Source: Cyanobacteriota bacterium (GTDB taxonomy: Bacteria; Cyanobacteriota; Cyanobacteriia; Phormidesmidales; Phormidesmidaceae). Taken from it: a stretch of 10,098 nt of DNA. The notes under the pieces were generated by a model. It was not told the DNA's origin. It worked only from the letters and a program-made list of their open reading frames with translations, and searched no databases. The position numbers were made by a program, and so were the translations under genes. How positions within the stretch are numbered: the first letter of the stretch is position 1; every line of letters begins with the position of its first letter. This document shows positions 1 through 6,330 of the stretch, in pieces. Location of the stretch: assembly GCA_027483425.1 (NCBI GenBank), contig JAIXUR010000323.1, positions 1 to 10,098 of the forward strand, in the 5' to 3' direction.

Positions 1-210
1 CGGGGCCGGGTCTGAGCTATCCGAGGCCGTTAAGGGATGGGCCTGACCCGGTAAGTCGGTCGGCGACTCGAGGCTCTGTTCGCTAATATTATGGGTGTCC
101 TGGCTCTGGGTGTCCTGGCTCTGGGCATCCTGGGCATAGCTTGGCTGGGGTACTTGCAGAAAAATACCCAGTAAGGCGGCCGTCAAGCTACCTAAAATTC
201 GATATGTCAT
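1..210 (-). CDS. N-terminus of a secreted or periplasmic protein (partial)
   Basis: An ATG at 208-210 opens 70 codons that run off the left edge. Residues 1-26 form a Sec signal peptide: M-T-Y-R, a hydrophobic core (ILGSLTAALLGIFLQV), then P-S-Y-A before Q-D, a plausible signal peptidase I site after Ala26. The mature start is low-complexity and acidic/polar, rich in Gln, Ser, Asp and Thr, with a QSQDT unit repeated twice (residues about 30-39) and then a Pro/Ser-rich stretch. This looks like a flexible linker ahead of a folded domain that lies outside the window. No clear ribosome binding site is seen; the bases before the ATG are A/T-rich. The gene follows the glycosyltransferase operon in the same direction after a 177-bp gap, which suggests separate transcription. 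The function cannot be named from this fragment. Confidence 0.75.
   Translation of the reverse strand, partial: MTYRILGSLTAALLGIFLQVPQPSYAQDAQSQDTQSQDTHNISEQSLESPTDLPGQAHPLTASDSSDPAP
96..125 (-). repeat. Two perfect 15-bp tandem repeats inside the secreted-protein gene
   Basis: The 15-mer tgtcctggctctggg occurs at 96-110 and again at 111-125. The unit is a multiple of three, so it repeats five residues (Q-S-Q-D-T on the minus strand) without shifting the frame. It lies just after the signal peptide, in the likely unstructured linker, where copy-number slippage is tolerated. Confidence 0.8.
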
Positions 211-333
211 CAAAATTTAAGGGGCTGGTATAGGATTTCTAAATAAAATCGTTACTTCCAGGAACCTTTATCAAAATGGCGTGGGAGCGATACCAAAGAT
301 ACATCTTCGGGGCTATGTTTATCAAACCTTGAC

Positions 334-356
334 AAAACGGCCTGCAATGCAGGGCC
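334..356 (-). terminator. Weak candidate terminator behind the glycosyltransferase operon
   Basis: Read on the minus strand, GGCCCTG-CATTG-CAGGCC forms a six-pair stem with one bulged C. It is followed by GTTTTG, about 30 nt past the GT4 stop codon. The U-tract is only four bases long, so this is a weak or partial intrinsic terminator at best. It would separate the glycosyltransferase operon from the secreted-protein gene downstream. Confidence 0.35.
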
Positions 357-387
357 TGGGTTAAGGAACTGTATCGATAGCGTGGGG

Positions 388-1458
388 TCAGGCGCGCTGG
401 GTCAAAATATCCAGGAACCACTGCTCAAATCGCTTCCCCATGGCCGCCAGGGAGTACTGATCTTCGGCCTGTTGCCGACAGGCCCGGCGATCGAGCAGAG
501 GAATTCGAGCGATCGCATCGACCAGCCCGTCAACACTGTCGGGCTCCACCAGCCAGCCGGTTTTGCCCTCGATGATGATCTCCGTTGGCCCCCCCCGCCG
601 GTAGGAAATGACCGGCACGCCGCAGGCGAGGGCTTCGATGGCGACAATGCCAAAGGCCTCCACCCAGCGGTGGGACATCAGCAGCGCCTGGCATGGGCCG
701 ATCATGGCCTGGAGCTGATCGGTGGGCTGAAACCCCAGGTAGTCCATGGGCGGGTTGGGGTAGCGATCGTGGATCATCTCCCAGTAGGGGTAGTCTTCAA
801 TTTTGCCCAGCACTCGCAGGGTGTACTGGCTTTGAATAGCAGCCGACACGGCATCTTCTAGCCCCTTTTCGGGGGAAATGCGCCCCATCCAGCCCAGCCA
901 GGGGCCGGGGGTATCGCAAAAGCTGTAGCGGGAAATATCGAGGCCACAGCCTAAAATGCGGCAGTCTTTGCCAAAGGTGAAGGTATTGGCCTGGGCGCGG
1001 GTATGCATGGCCGTCGTACCGGGATACCGCTCCACCACCTCACCAATGGCGGCATCCATGGCATCGGTTAATGACCCCATGCTGACCAAATGGGCAATGG
1101 GCTGGTTAAAACAGGGGGTGAGATAAAACGACAGCCAGTCGTAGGTGAAATTGACAATCAGATCGTACTGGTCGCGGGCGTGCCAGGCGTAGTGCCACAT
1201 ATTGGCCAGCACCGATCGCCCCGGCAACGTCACCCCGGCATCCCGAGGCTGATGGTGGGCGGCCGGTTGCAGGGCTCCCGCCACCTGCACCACGGCTACT
1301 CCATCCACCACAGAGCCCTCGGGGGCCACAATCGTGACCCGATGGCCCCACTGCTGCAGGACGGTGGCCAGGTTGGGCACCATCTGCTCCACCCCGCCCC
1401 CCTGGCCCGAGCCCAGCGGCCCGACGGGGGTCGACAGAAATAACAGTCTCAAGGTCAT
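388..1458 (-). CDS. GT4-family glycosyltransferase, possibly UDP-glucose:tetrahydrobiopterin glucosyltransferase
   Basis: This 356-residue GT-B enzyme starts M-T-L-R-L-L-F-L-S-T-P-V-G-P-L-G. The N-terminal domain carries a glycine-rich loop (GSGQGGGVEQ, residues 16-25) typical of acceptor-side GT4 loops. The C-terminal Rossmann domain has GRISPEKG (192-199, with the donor-phosphate-binding Arg and Lys) and the E-x7-E motif (E267 to E275, EAFGIVAIE), followed by GGPTEII and GKTGWLV. From memory, the start and the FVSMGSLTDAMD-like segment resemble the cyanobacterial proteins annotated as UDP-glucose:tetrahydrobiopterin glucosyltransferase; this is not verified. The ATG at 1456-1458 was chosen because it overlaps the upstream stop as ATGA, indicating translational coupling, and because the family start motif begins there. 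An upstream TTG at 1527 would add 23 Arg-rich residues overlapping the previous gene and is unlikely. The protein has no signal peptide and is cytoplasmic. The glycosyltransferase call is firm; the acceptor is not. Confidence 0.9.
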   Translation of the reverse strand: MTLRLLFLSTPVGPLGSGQGGGVEQMVPNLATVLQQWGHRVTIVAPEGSVVDGVAVVQVAGALQPAAHHQPRDAGVTLPGRSVLANMWHYAWHARDQYDLIVNFTYDWLSFYLTPCFNQPIAHLVSMGSLTDAMDAAIGEVVERYPGTTAMHTRAQANTFTFGKDCRILGCGLDISRYSFCDTPGPWLGWMGRISPEKGLEDAVSAAIQSQYTLRVLGKIEDYPYWEMIHDRYPNPPMDYLGFQPTDQLQAMIGPCQALLMSHRWVEAFGIVAIEALACGVPVISYRRGGPTEIIIEGKTGWLVEPDSVDGLVDAIARIPLLDRRACRQQAEDQYSLAAMGKRFEQWFLDILTQRA

Positions 1459-2246
1459 AGGGTAAGGGGCTCGGGCTCCGAGACCTGGGCGAAGAGAGCA
1501 TCGACGGCGATCACCGCCTCTGGGCAAAACCGTTTGGCCAACTTCTTGAATCGACCACTCGACACCTTGCCGCCCCAGCAGTGGAGCATGGCGATCGCTT
1601 CTCCCTTCTTTATTAAAGGCTCTGCGTCTCGAGGCGACAGGTTGTAGCGATTGGGAAGTTGAATGACTGAGGTTTGAGTAACGTCAATGGCTCTGGCCAA
1701 GGCCAATTGATCCTGCTGCCCAAACCGTTGCCACTCCCGATGCCATTGGGAAAAGAGGTCATCGGTAGCCGTTGTCCGTCGCCACAGCATCACCCCACTG
1801 TTGAAGTGCCGGGTCGTGGGCGACAATCGCTCGAGGGTAAAGGCCACTTCCTCCGGGGCAACGTGATCGCAACGCCCGATCTCTGCCATGCGATCCGCCG
1901 CCATGGCCATATCGCCCTGCTCAAGGTAGGGCCAGAGGCTCGACAGATAGCCAATCGGCAGAATGTCGGCATCTAGAAAGAGGGTTTCATCGTAGGGGCT
2001 GTAGGCATTAATTTGGGTTTTCAGCCATCGCGATAGGCCTAGACTAGGGATAGCCGTCGACTGCCCCAAACAGCGGGGGGTAATGCCATACCGCTCTAGG
2101 GGCAGGTGGTTTAAGCCGGGCAAATTAGAGATGACAATGATCGGGATTTGCGCATCTTGGGCCCGTAGGGCAACGGCGCTAATTAAGGCTGCCTCGAGAT
2201 AGCTTGGATGATTGACAGCGAGATAAATAACGCCTCTATCGACCAT
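1455..2246 (-). CDS. GT-A-type glycosyltransferase (GT8-like, DxD motif)
   Basis: This 263-residue protein begins MVDRGVIYLAVNHPSY, with a beta-strand typical of GT-A nucleotide-sugar-binding folds. L-F-L-D-A-D-I-L-P (residues 89-97) holds the DxD metal/nucleotide site (D92-A-D94). HFNSGVMLW (147-155) and GQQDQLALARA (176-186) match the order of conserved blocks in GT8-like enzymes, and H222-C-W-G-G-K227 could be the C-terminal metal-ligand histidine block. The length suits a single catalytic domain. There is no signal peptide or membrane span. The gene is the first of a two-gene operon; its TGA overlaps the next ATG. No strong Shine-Dalgarno is close to the ATG at 2244-2246. Donor and acceptor are unknown. 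It may act on the same product as its partner, but that is inference from coupling only. Confidence 0.75.
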   Translation of the reverse strand: MVDRGVIYLAVNHPSYLEAALISAVALRAQDAQIPIIVISNLPGLNHLPLERYGITPRCLGQSTAIPSLGLSRWLKTQINAYSPYDETLFLDADILPIGYLSSLWPYLEQGDMAMAADRMAEIGRCDHVAPEEVAFTLERLSPTTRHFNSGVMLWRRTTATDDLFSQWHREWQRFGQQDQLALARAIDVTQTSVIQLPNRYNLSPRDAEPLIKKGEAIAMLHCWGGKVSSGRFKKLAKRFCPEAVIAVDALFAQVSEPEPLTL

Positions 2247-2287
2247 GGTGATACGTTTTAAGCTCCCTTGATTTGGCTACCCTAGGG

Positions 2288-2318
2288 GTCTCAATCACGC
2301 TTTGGCATGGGTTGAGAC
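2288..2318. promoter_or_regulatory. Inverted repeat upstream of the glycosyltransferase operon (possible operator)
   Basis: GTCTCAA (2288-2294) and TTGAGAC (2312-2318) are perfect inverted seven-mers separated by 17 bp. They lie 42-72 bp upstream of the first glycosyltransferase ATG. This could be a dimeric repressor site or chance. Apart from this and the palindrome at 2404-2446, I see nothing distinctive in the gap 2247-2504; no convincing -35/-10 pair was found. Confidence 0.25.
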
Positions 2319-2403
2319 GTCGCCTGGGTATCTCACTCTATACCGCGAAAGGGGGCTCAGGTAGGTAAAGCCTGGGTTATGGCGAGGGCGCATCGTTTTG
2401 TAA

Positions 2404-2446
2404 CTAGGCGTCCCGCCTGTCCTATGGGGACAGGCGGGACGCCTAG
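2404..2446. repeat. Perfect 19-bp palindrome with 5-nt loop
   Basis: The left arm CTAGGCGTCCCGCCTGTCC (2404-2422) is fully complementary to the right arm (2428-2446) around the loop TATGG. It sits 58 nt past the stop of the CYTH-like gene and about 160 nt before the glycosyltransferase operon, in the minus-strand direction. Neither strand has a T-run after the stem, so it is not a standard intrinsic terminator, though the strong stem may stabilise 3' ends. Its G/C-rich, perfectly symmetric form suggests a dispersed cyanobacterial palindromic repeat. Confidence 0.8.
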
Positions 2447-2504
2447 GGAATCTGGTTGGGCAAATCTAGGTGATGCGGGTGTCTGCGGCGACGGCCCGGC
2501 GGCC

Positions 2505-3281
2505 CTAGATAAACTTACTGTGGTGCAGTAGACCGGCAAAAAAGTCCAGCGCTAGGCGGGTTTTTGGCTCCTGCTTACCGCCGATATCAATGCCCTGCTG
2601 GGTCAAAAATTGATTGAACGCTGTCCAAATCAGGGGGGCGCGATCGCAATCGACCTTGGTCGATACTTCTAACACTTCTTTCTTCTCGTGCAAGACATCG
2701 TCAGGGCTCTCGAGTTGCCAATACTCCAAGCAAATCTCTCCCTCAAAGCCTGGGAAAGTCGTCTTCCACCGCTAGGCCTCAATGGGGCCTAGCACCTTTA
2801 GCGTTTTAAAATCAATGTCAGTATTGATCGCTTCTTTTAAGAAGCGCTCTTGGTCCTTAGAAAAAAGCTTATCAACTGACTCCTTCCCGGCCTTTACGCG
2901 CTCGATAATGCCTTCCTCTTGCTCGACGGTAAAGGACGCCGAGCGAATTAATTTATCACTTACCCAGTCCCCCTCCGTCTTAAACTCTCCCTTGGCGGCG
3001 CGCCATTCGGCAAAGGTCCAGCTGGGCTCGACCCGCCGGAGCTTGACGGTGCTATCGTCTTCCTTCTGGTCTTTGCTACGGGCCCTGAGAATGACCTGAT
3101 GGGTGTTGAACAGCGCTAGATCGGCTGTGTCAAAGAAATAGATCTGCGATCGCTGGGGAGTCAGATCCGTGGGTAATAGCTCGCGAATTTTAGCTTTTTG
3201 CGCGTCGCTAATGGTCATTTTGATTTCGACGGCGTCTAAGTTTTTGAAATCTTGTGGGGCAACGGCAGCAGACTGAGTCAT
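2505..3281 (-). pseudogene. CYTH-like (triphosphate tunnel fold) protein gene interrupted by an amber codon
   Basis: The frame from ATG (3279-3281) to TAG (2505-2507) spans 259 codons and is open except for one TAG at 2772-2774 (codon 170). A good Shine-Dalgarno (GAGGT, 3288-3292) supports the start. The first part has charged motifs expected on alternating strands of a CYTH tunnel: E19-I-K21, LRAR (R66, R68), VKLRR (K80, R82, R83) and EFKTEG (E99, K101, E103). After the stop the same frame continues with RWKTTFPGFEGEICLEYWQL, EVLEVSTKV and KTRLALDFF, which read as the missing C-terminal strands and helix. Members of this fold hydrolyse or bind triphosphates; the substrate here is unknown. 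A single base change explains the break, so this is either a recent nonsense mutation, a read-through gene or a sequence error. A TTG at 2729 with a nearby GAGGGAG could allow restart but would yield only a 74-residue C-terminal piece. The nonsense break is directly visible; the family call is moderate. Confidence 0.65.
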
Positions 3282-3489
3282 GGGTTTACCTCAAAACTAT
3301 CGGTCAGTAGAGTGGCGGGCTAACAGGTTGTTGCGGGGTTATTGCAGTAGCCGCCTGCACCGAATCAATTCTCTAGCGATCGCACTAATAGATGTCTGCC
3401 GCCAAAGAATAAAGCGCTCGGCCATGATCCATACAAAAGGGCTCCCGGCAAACGACCGGATGAGGAATGATCGGCCTAGCAATCACTCC

Positions 3490-3518
3490 TTTAACTACCC
3501 TTAACTATTCCTTAAAAT
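3490..3518 (+). promoter_or_regulatory. Three tandem TTAACTA-like motifs (possible Pho-box-like site)
   Basis: TTTAACTA (3490-3497), CTTAACTA (3500-3507) and CTTAAAAT (3511-3518) repeat at 10-11 bp spacing, one helical turn. Cyanobacterial Pho boxes for the phosphate regulator SphR are tandem CTTAACCT-like octamers at 11-bp spacing, so the resemblance is real but inexact. The 291-bp gap (3282-3572) lies between the start of the CYTH-like gene and the end of the HAD hydrolase gene, so the only gene this site could control is the CYTH-like one, 210 bp away and on the other strand. The rest of the gap shows one HIP1 site (3376-3383) and an A/T-rich stretch. Confidence 0.25.
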
Positions 3519-3572
3519 ACCCTACTGCTTTGCTAGCGCATTTCTAGCTTGACTTCATAATCCTAAATATGA

Positions 3573-4487
3573 TCAGTCGTTAAAAATACGGTTCCAATCA
3601 GTTTTCATATCGACCACCACCCAGCCCCGCTGGGGGGCCTCGACGAGGGCTTGCTCTAGGCGGCCCATCGGCGACGTGTCGTAGGCAAATTCGCGATCGC
3701 CGTCGGTATGGCGCACAATCAGCCCCAGGCTGGCCCCCGCCCCCGCCGTGGCCCACTGCAACATTTGCAGATCGCCATCGGAGTTGCCAAAGGCGGCGAT
3801 CGGTCGGCGGCCAATGTAGTGCTGAATGGCGACAGGTTTACCCGCCTTGTCGTCAAAGAAATACAGCTCCGGCAGGCGCACAATGGTGGGCTGGCCATCG
3901 CGCAGCTCGAACTGGGTCTTGATGCTGCTGCCAATCACCTGCTCGGGGGGAATGCCGTAGACCTGCTCCGCCCAGGGGCGCATGAACTCAACCCCGCCGC
4001 CGGAGACAATAAAGGTCTTAAAGTCGTTGGCCCGCAGGTAGGCCAGCAGCTCTAGCATGGGCTGATACACCATCTCGGTGAAGGGCCGCTGGGTTTGGGG
4101 ATGCTTAGCCGTGGCCAGCCAGGCTTGAACGATCGCCGTAAACTCGTCATGGGTCATGCCGGCGTGGGTGGCCATCACGAGGGCCATCAGGGCCTGTTCG
4201 CCCCCGGCCAAGGCCGCTTTGATGTCCCCCCTGAGCACCGAGGCAAAGGGTTCTTGGGCCTGCCACTCGGGGTGCTGGGGGGCCAGAGTGCGAATGCGAT
4301 CGAAGACAAAGAACGCCTGCCCATACATCGGGTGCTCGCACCAGAGGGTGCCGTCGTTGTCGAAGGTGGCAATGCGATCGCCAGGGGGCACAAAGGTGGA
4401 GCTATGCTCTGCGGTCACCTGGGCCACAAAGTCGAGAATCGCGCCTTTGGCGAGGCCGTCGTTCCAGGAGGGCAGGGGGTCGGTCAT
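3573..4487 (-). CDS. HAD-superfamily hydrolase (phosphoserine-phosphatase-like)
   Basis: This 304-residue cytoplasmic protein has the full set of HAD motifs. Motif I is TFDNDGTLW with nucleophile D43 and general acid D45. Motif II is IVSGGG with S162. Motif III is probably K214 in FDDKAGK. Motif IV is FGNSDGD with D237 and D239 for Mg2+. A helical cap insert fills residues about 55-140, as in the phosphoserine-phosphatase-like branch. Such enzymes hydrolyse phosphate monoesters through an aspartyl-phosphate; the substrate is not predictable here. The ATG at 4485-4487 was chosen over a TTG at 4571, whose extra 28 residues (Lys/Arg/Pro/Ser-rich) come from a palindromic repeat. There is no strong Shine-Dalgarno at this ATG. 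The gene follows the sulfatase by 110 bp on the same strand and may be co-transcribed with it, in which case the pair would cleave sulfate and phosphate esters, but this link is inference. Confidence 0.85.
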   Translation of the reverse strand: MTDPLPSWNDGLAKGAILDFVAQVTAEHSSTFVPPGDRIATFDNDGTLWCEHPMYGQAFFVFDRIRTLAPQHPEWQAQEPFASVLRGDIKAALAGGEQALMALVMATHAGMTHDEFTAIVQAWLATAKHPQTQRPFTEMVYQPMLELLAYLRANDFKTFIVSGGGVEFMRPWAEQVYGIPPEQVIGSSIKTQFELRDGQPTIVRLPELYFFDDKAGKPVAIQHYIGRRPIAAFGNSDGDLQMLQWATAGAGASLGLIVRHTDGDREFAYDTSPMGRLEQALVEAPQRGWVVVDMKTDWNRIFND

Positions 4488-4532
4488 GGGGCTATCGATG
4501 AGTGGGCGTGGGCGTGGGGTACTCGACGGTTT

Positions 4533-4584
4533 AGACCTCCGGGTTTTTGAAAAACCCGGAGGTCTCTTCAAAACCCGGAGGTCT
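4533..4584. repeat. Palindromic repeat with an extra half-copy between sulfatase and HAD genes
   Basis: AGACCTCCGGGTTTTT (4533-4548) is a perfect 16-bp inverted repeat of 4550-4565 around a single G. A third arm, AAAACCCGGAGGTCT (4570-4584), repeats the right arm directly. In the minus-strand transcript two AGACCUCCGGGUUUU copies therefore compete for one complement, so two alternative hairpins are possible. It begins 14 nt after the sulfatase stop. No U-run follows a stem in either direction, so it is not a textbook terminator, although it may still attenuate transcription into the HAD gene or protect the sulfatase mRNA end. It looks like a dispersed cyanobacterial repeat. Confidence 0.8.
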
Positions 4585-4597
4585 GGATCGCGTGAGC

Positions 4598-6088
4598 CTA
4601 GTGGTTGCGGCTGCTGCCCGCTTCCTCTAGCTGGCGCATGACCGCGTCGAGGTTAAACGAGGCGGGCTTTTGCCGGGGCGGGAACTGCTGGAAAGCCGCC
4701 ATTTGTTGCGCCACCGCCGCCTGCATGCCGTAGATCAGGTAGGCATGGGAGATCACCCAATCCCAGTAAGTATTCGAGTTTTCGTCGGCTCGCTCAAAGG
4801 GATCGCGGCGCAGGTTGAAGATCTTAGGGGCCCGCAGTTTTACAAAGGGCTCGAACCAGCATTGCAGGGTTTTGGCCCGCTGCTCCATCAAGACCGTCTT
4901 CCAGTCGCCCACCCGAATGGCCAGAATGTCGCCATCGTCGCTGATATAGAAGAAGAAGTTCCGAGGGCTTGCCTCCACTTCACCAGTTAGGTAGGGCAGC
5001 ATGTTGAAGCCGTCGAGGTGTACCTTGTAGGTCATGTCGCCAATGGTGTGGCCCGTCAGCAGCTTTTCCTTCACCTCGGGCTCGCCCGCTGCGGCCAGTA
5101 GGGTCGGCAGAATGTCTTGGTGCGAGACAAGGCCATTCAGCACCGACCCGGCTGGAATCTTGCCCGGCCAGCGAAGAAACGCCGGGACGCGCCAGCCGCC
5201 TTCCCAGTTGGTGTTTTTTTCGCTGCGGAAGGGGGTGATGCCCGCATCGGGCCAGGTGTTGTAGTGAACGCCGTTGTCGGTAGAGTACATGACAATGGTG
5301 TCGTCGGCAATGCCCAATTCATCTAGCTTGTCGAGCATTTCGCCGATGTGCTCATCGTGGGCCACCATGGCATCGTTGTAGTCGCCCTGGCCGCTCTTGC
5401 CCTTGTGCTTGTCGGCCACGTGGGTGCGAAAGTGCATGGCCGTGGTGTTGTACCACACAAAGAAGGGCTGGTCTTTCTGGTGCGCCTCGTCGATGAAGGT
5501 CAGGGCGCGCTCCGTCACCTCGTCATCGATGGTTTCCATGCGCTTTTTGGTCAGCGGGCCGGTGTCTTCGACGGTCTGTCCGCCCTTGCCATCGGCCAGG
5601 CAGTGCAGCACGCCCCGAGGGCCAAACCGCTGTTTGAAGGCTGGGTCCTTGGGATAATCGGGGTCTTCGGGCTCTTCTTCGGCGTTGAGGTGGTAGAGGT
5701 TGCCAAAGAACTCGTCAAAGCCATGCAGGGTGGGCAAAAATTCATCCTTGTCGCCCAGGTGGTTTTTGCCAAACTGGCCGGTGGTGTAGCCCAGGGGCTT
5801 GAGCAGCTCGGCGATGGTGGGGTCTTCTTTTTGTAGACCCACATCGGCTCCCGGCATGCCCACCTTGGTCAAGCCGGTGCGAATGGGGTTTTGGCCACAG
5901 ATAAAGGCGGCCCGGCCAGCGGTACAGCTCTGCTGGGCGTAGTAGTCGGTAAAGGCGACCCCTTCGTTGGCGACGCGATCGATGTTGGGGGTGCGATAGC
6001 CCATTTGGCCCCGGCTGTTGTAGCTGATGTTCCACCAGCCGACATCGTCGCCCCAGAGAATGAGAATGTTGGGTTTACCGTTAGGCAT
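4598..6088 (-). CDS. Arylsulfatase (type I sulfatase, Cys-type, C-T-A-G-R active site)
   Basis: This 496-residue sulfatase belongs to the alkaline-phosphatase fold. Metal and active-site residues are visible in order: D14-D15 in LWGDDVGW, C55-T-A-G-R59 (C55 is the residue expected to be oxidised to formylglycine), K108 and H110 in GKNHLG, H219 in AMHF, D271-N272 in STDNG, and K291 in SEKNTNWEGG. The enzyme would hydrolyse sulfate esters. No signal peptide precedes PNILILWGDD, so it is predicted to be cytoplasmic. The third signature position is Ala rather than the usual Pro; C-x-A-x-R variants are known in the family. No formylglycine-generating enzyme or anaerobic maturase gene is in this window, so maturation must come from elsewhere. 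A clear Shine-Dalgarno AGGAG (6096-6100) seven bases before the ATG fixes the start. The gene is divergent from an AraC-type regulator and is followed by a HAD hydrolase. The natural substrate is unknown. Confidence 0.95.
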   Translation of the reverse strand: MPNGKPNILILWGDDVGWWNISYNSRGQMGYRTPNIDRVANEGVAFTDYYAQQSCTAGRAAFICGQNPIRTGLTKVGMPGADVGLQKEDPTIAELLKPLGYTTGQFGKNHLGDKDEFLPTLHGFDEFFGNLYHLNAEEEPEDPDYPKDPAFKQRFGPRGVLHCLADGKGGQTVEDTGPLTKKRMETIDDEVTERALTFIDEAHQKDQPFFVWYNTTAMHFRTHVADKHKGKSGQGDYNDAMVAHDEHIGEMLDKLDELGIADDTIVMYSTDNGVHYNTWPDAGITPFRSEKNTNWEGGWRVPAFLRWPGKIPAGSVLNGLVSHQDILPTLLAAAGEPEVKEKLLTGHTIGDMTYKVHLDGFNMLPYLTGEVEASPRNFFFYISDDGDILAIRVGDWKTVLMEQRAKTLQCWFEPFVKLRAPKIFNLRRDPFERADENSNTYWDWVISHAYLIYGMQAAVAQQMAAFQQFPPRQKPASFNLDAVMRQLEEAGSSRNH

Positions 6089-6149
6089 GGGTTTTCTCCT
6101 GTGAGTAAGGGTGGTCAGGCAGAGCGAACGTTGCTCTCATCGACAGACC

Positions 6150-6298
6150 CTAGGGAGCATAGCGCATTCCCCCAGGGCGAGACTGGAAACCGCGCCAAGG
6201 GCACTATAATCATCCTACCTAGGGGTGAGCATCCAAAAATTCCAACCTCCTAGCCATTCACACAATGTAATTCCAGGCTATCCGTCGCTAGGGGGCAT
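6150..6298. promoter_or_regulatory. Divergent control region with three CTAGGG-n-GCAT motifs
   Basis: The 242-bp gap between sulfatase and AraC genes contains CTAGGGAGCAT (6150-6160), CTAGGGGTGAGCAT (6219-6232) and CTAGGGGGCAT (6288-6298), all in the same orientation. Copies 1 and 3 differ at one base; copy 2 has three extra bases. They flank the TATAAT box at 6205-6210. Repeated half-sites around a divergent promoter fit operator sites for the neighbouring AraC-family protein, but this is inference from position and similarity only. Confidence 0.4.
6205..6210 (+). promoter_or_regulatory. Candidate -10 box (TATAAT) for the AraC-type gene
   Basis: A perfect TATAAT lies 121 bp upstream of the AraC-type start. 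The -35 region is poor: CTGGAA at 6183-6188 with 16-bp spacing matches TTGACA at three of six positions, as expected for a promoter needing an activator. On the opposite strand the overlapping bases read TATAGT (6202-6207), so the same site might also serve the sulfatase. Confidence 0.4.
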
Positions 6299-6330
6299 GG
6301 GTTTGACCTCAGCCCCTGGGTATTTAACCG

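Noticed and set aside
96..125. Start of a CRISPR-like array
   Set aside because: There are only two directly abutting 15-bp copies without spacers, and they are in frame within a coding region.
1459..1527. Longer start (TTG at 1527) for the GT4 glycosyltransferase, adding 23 residues
   Set aside because: The extra residues are Arg-rich antisense-like sequence overlapping the upstream gene, and the ATGA overlap plus the family start motif favour 1458.
3549..3570. Plus-strand promoter from TTGACT and TATGAT near the HAD gene end
   Set aside because: The spacing is only 13 bp and no plus-strand gene follows.
4488..4571. Longer start (TTG at 4571) for the HAD hydrolase
   Set aside because: The start codon and first residues fall in the palindromic repeat and have no ribosome binding site; ATG at 4487 leaves all HAD motifs intact.
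4533..4584. Intrinsic terminator of the sulfatase gene
   Set aside because: The stem is strong, but on neither strand is it followed by a U-run; the T-tracts are inside the stem, so I list it as a repeat only.
5348..5836. 162-codon plus-strand frame, hydrophobic, opposite the sulfatase
   Set aside because: It lies wholly within the sulfatase gene on the other strand, has the Val/Gly/Leu composition expected of an antisense shadow, and has no ribosome binding site.
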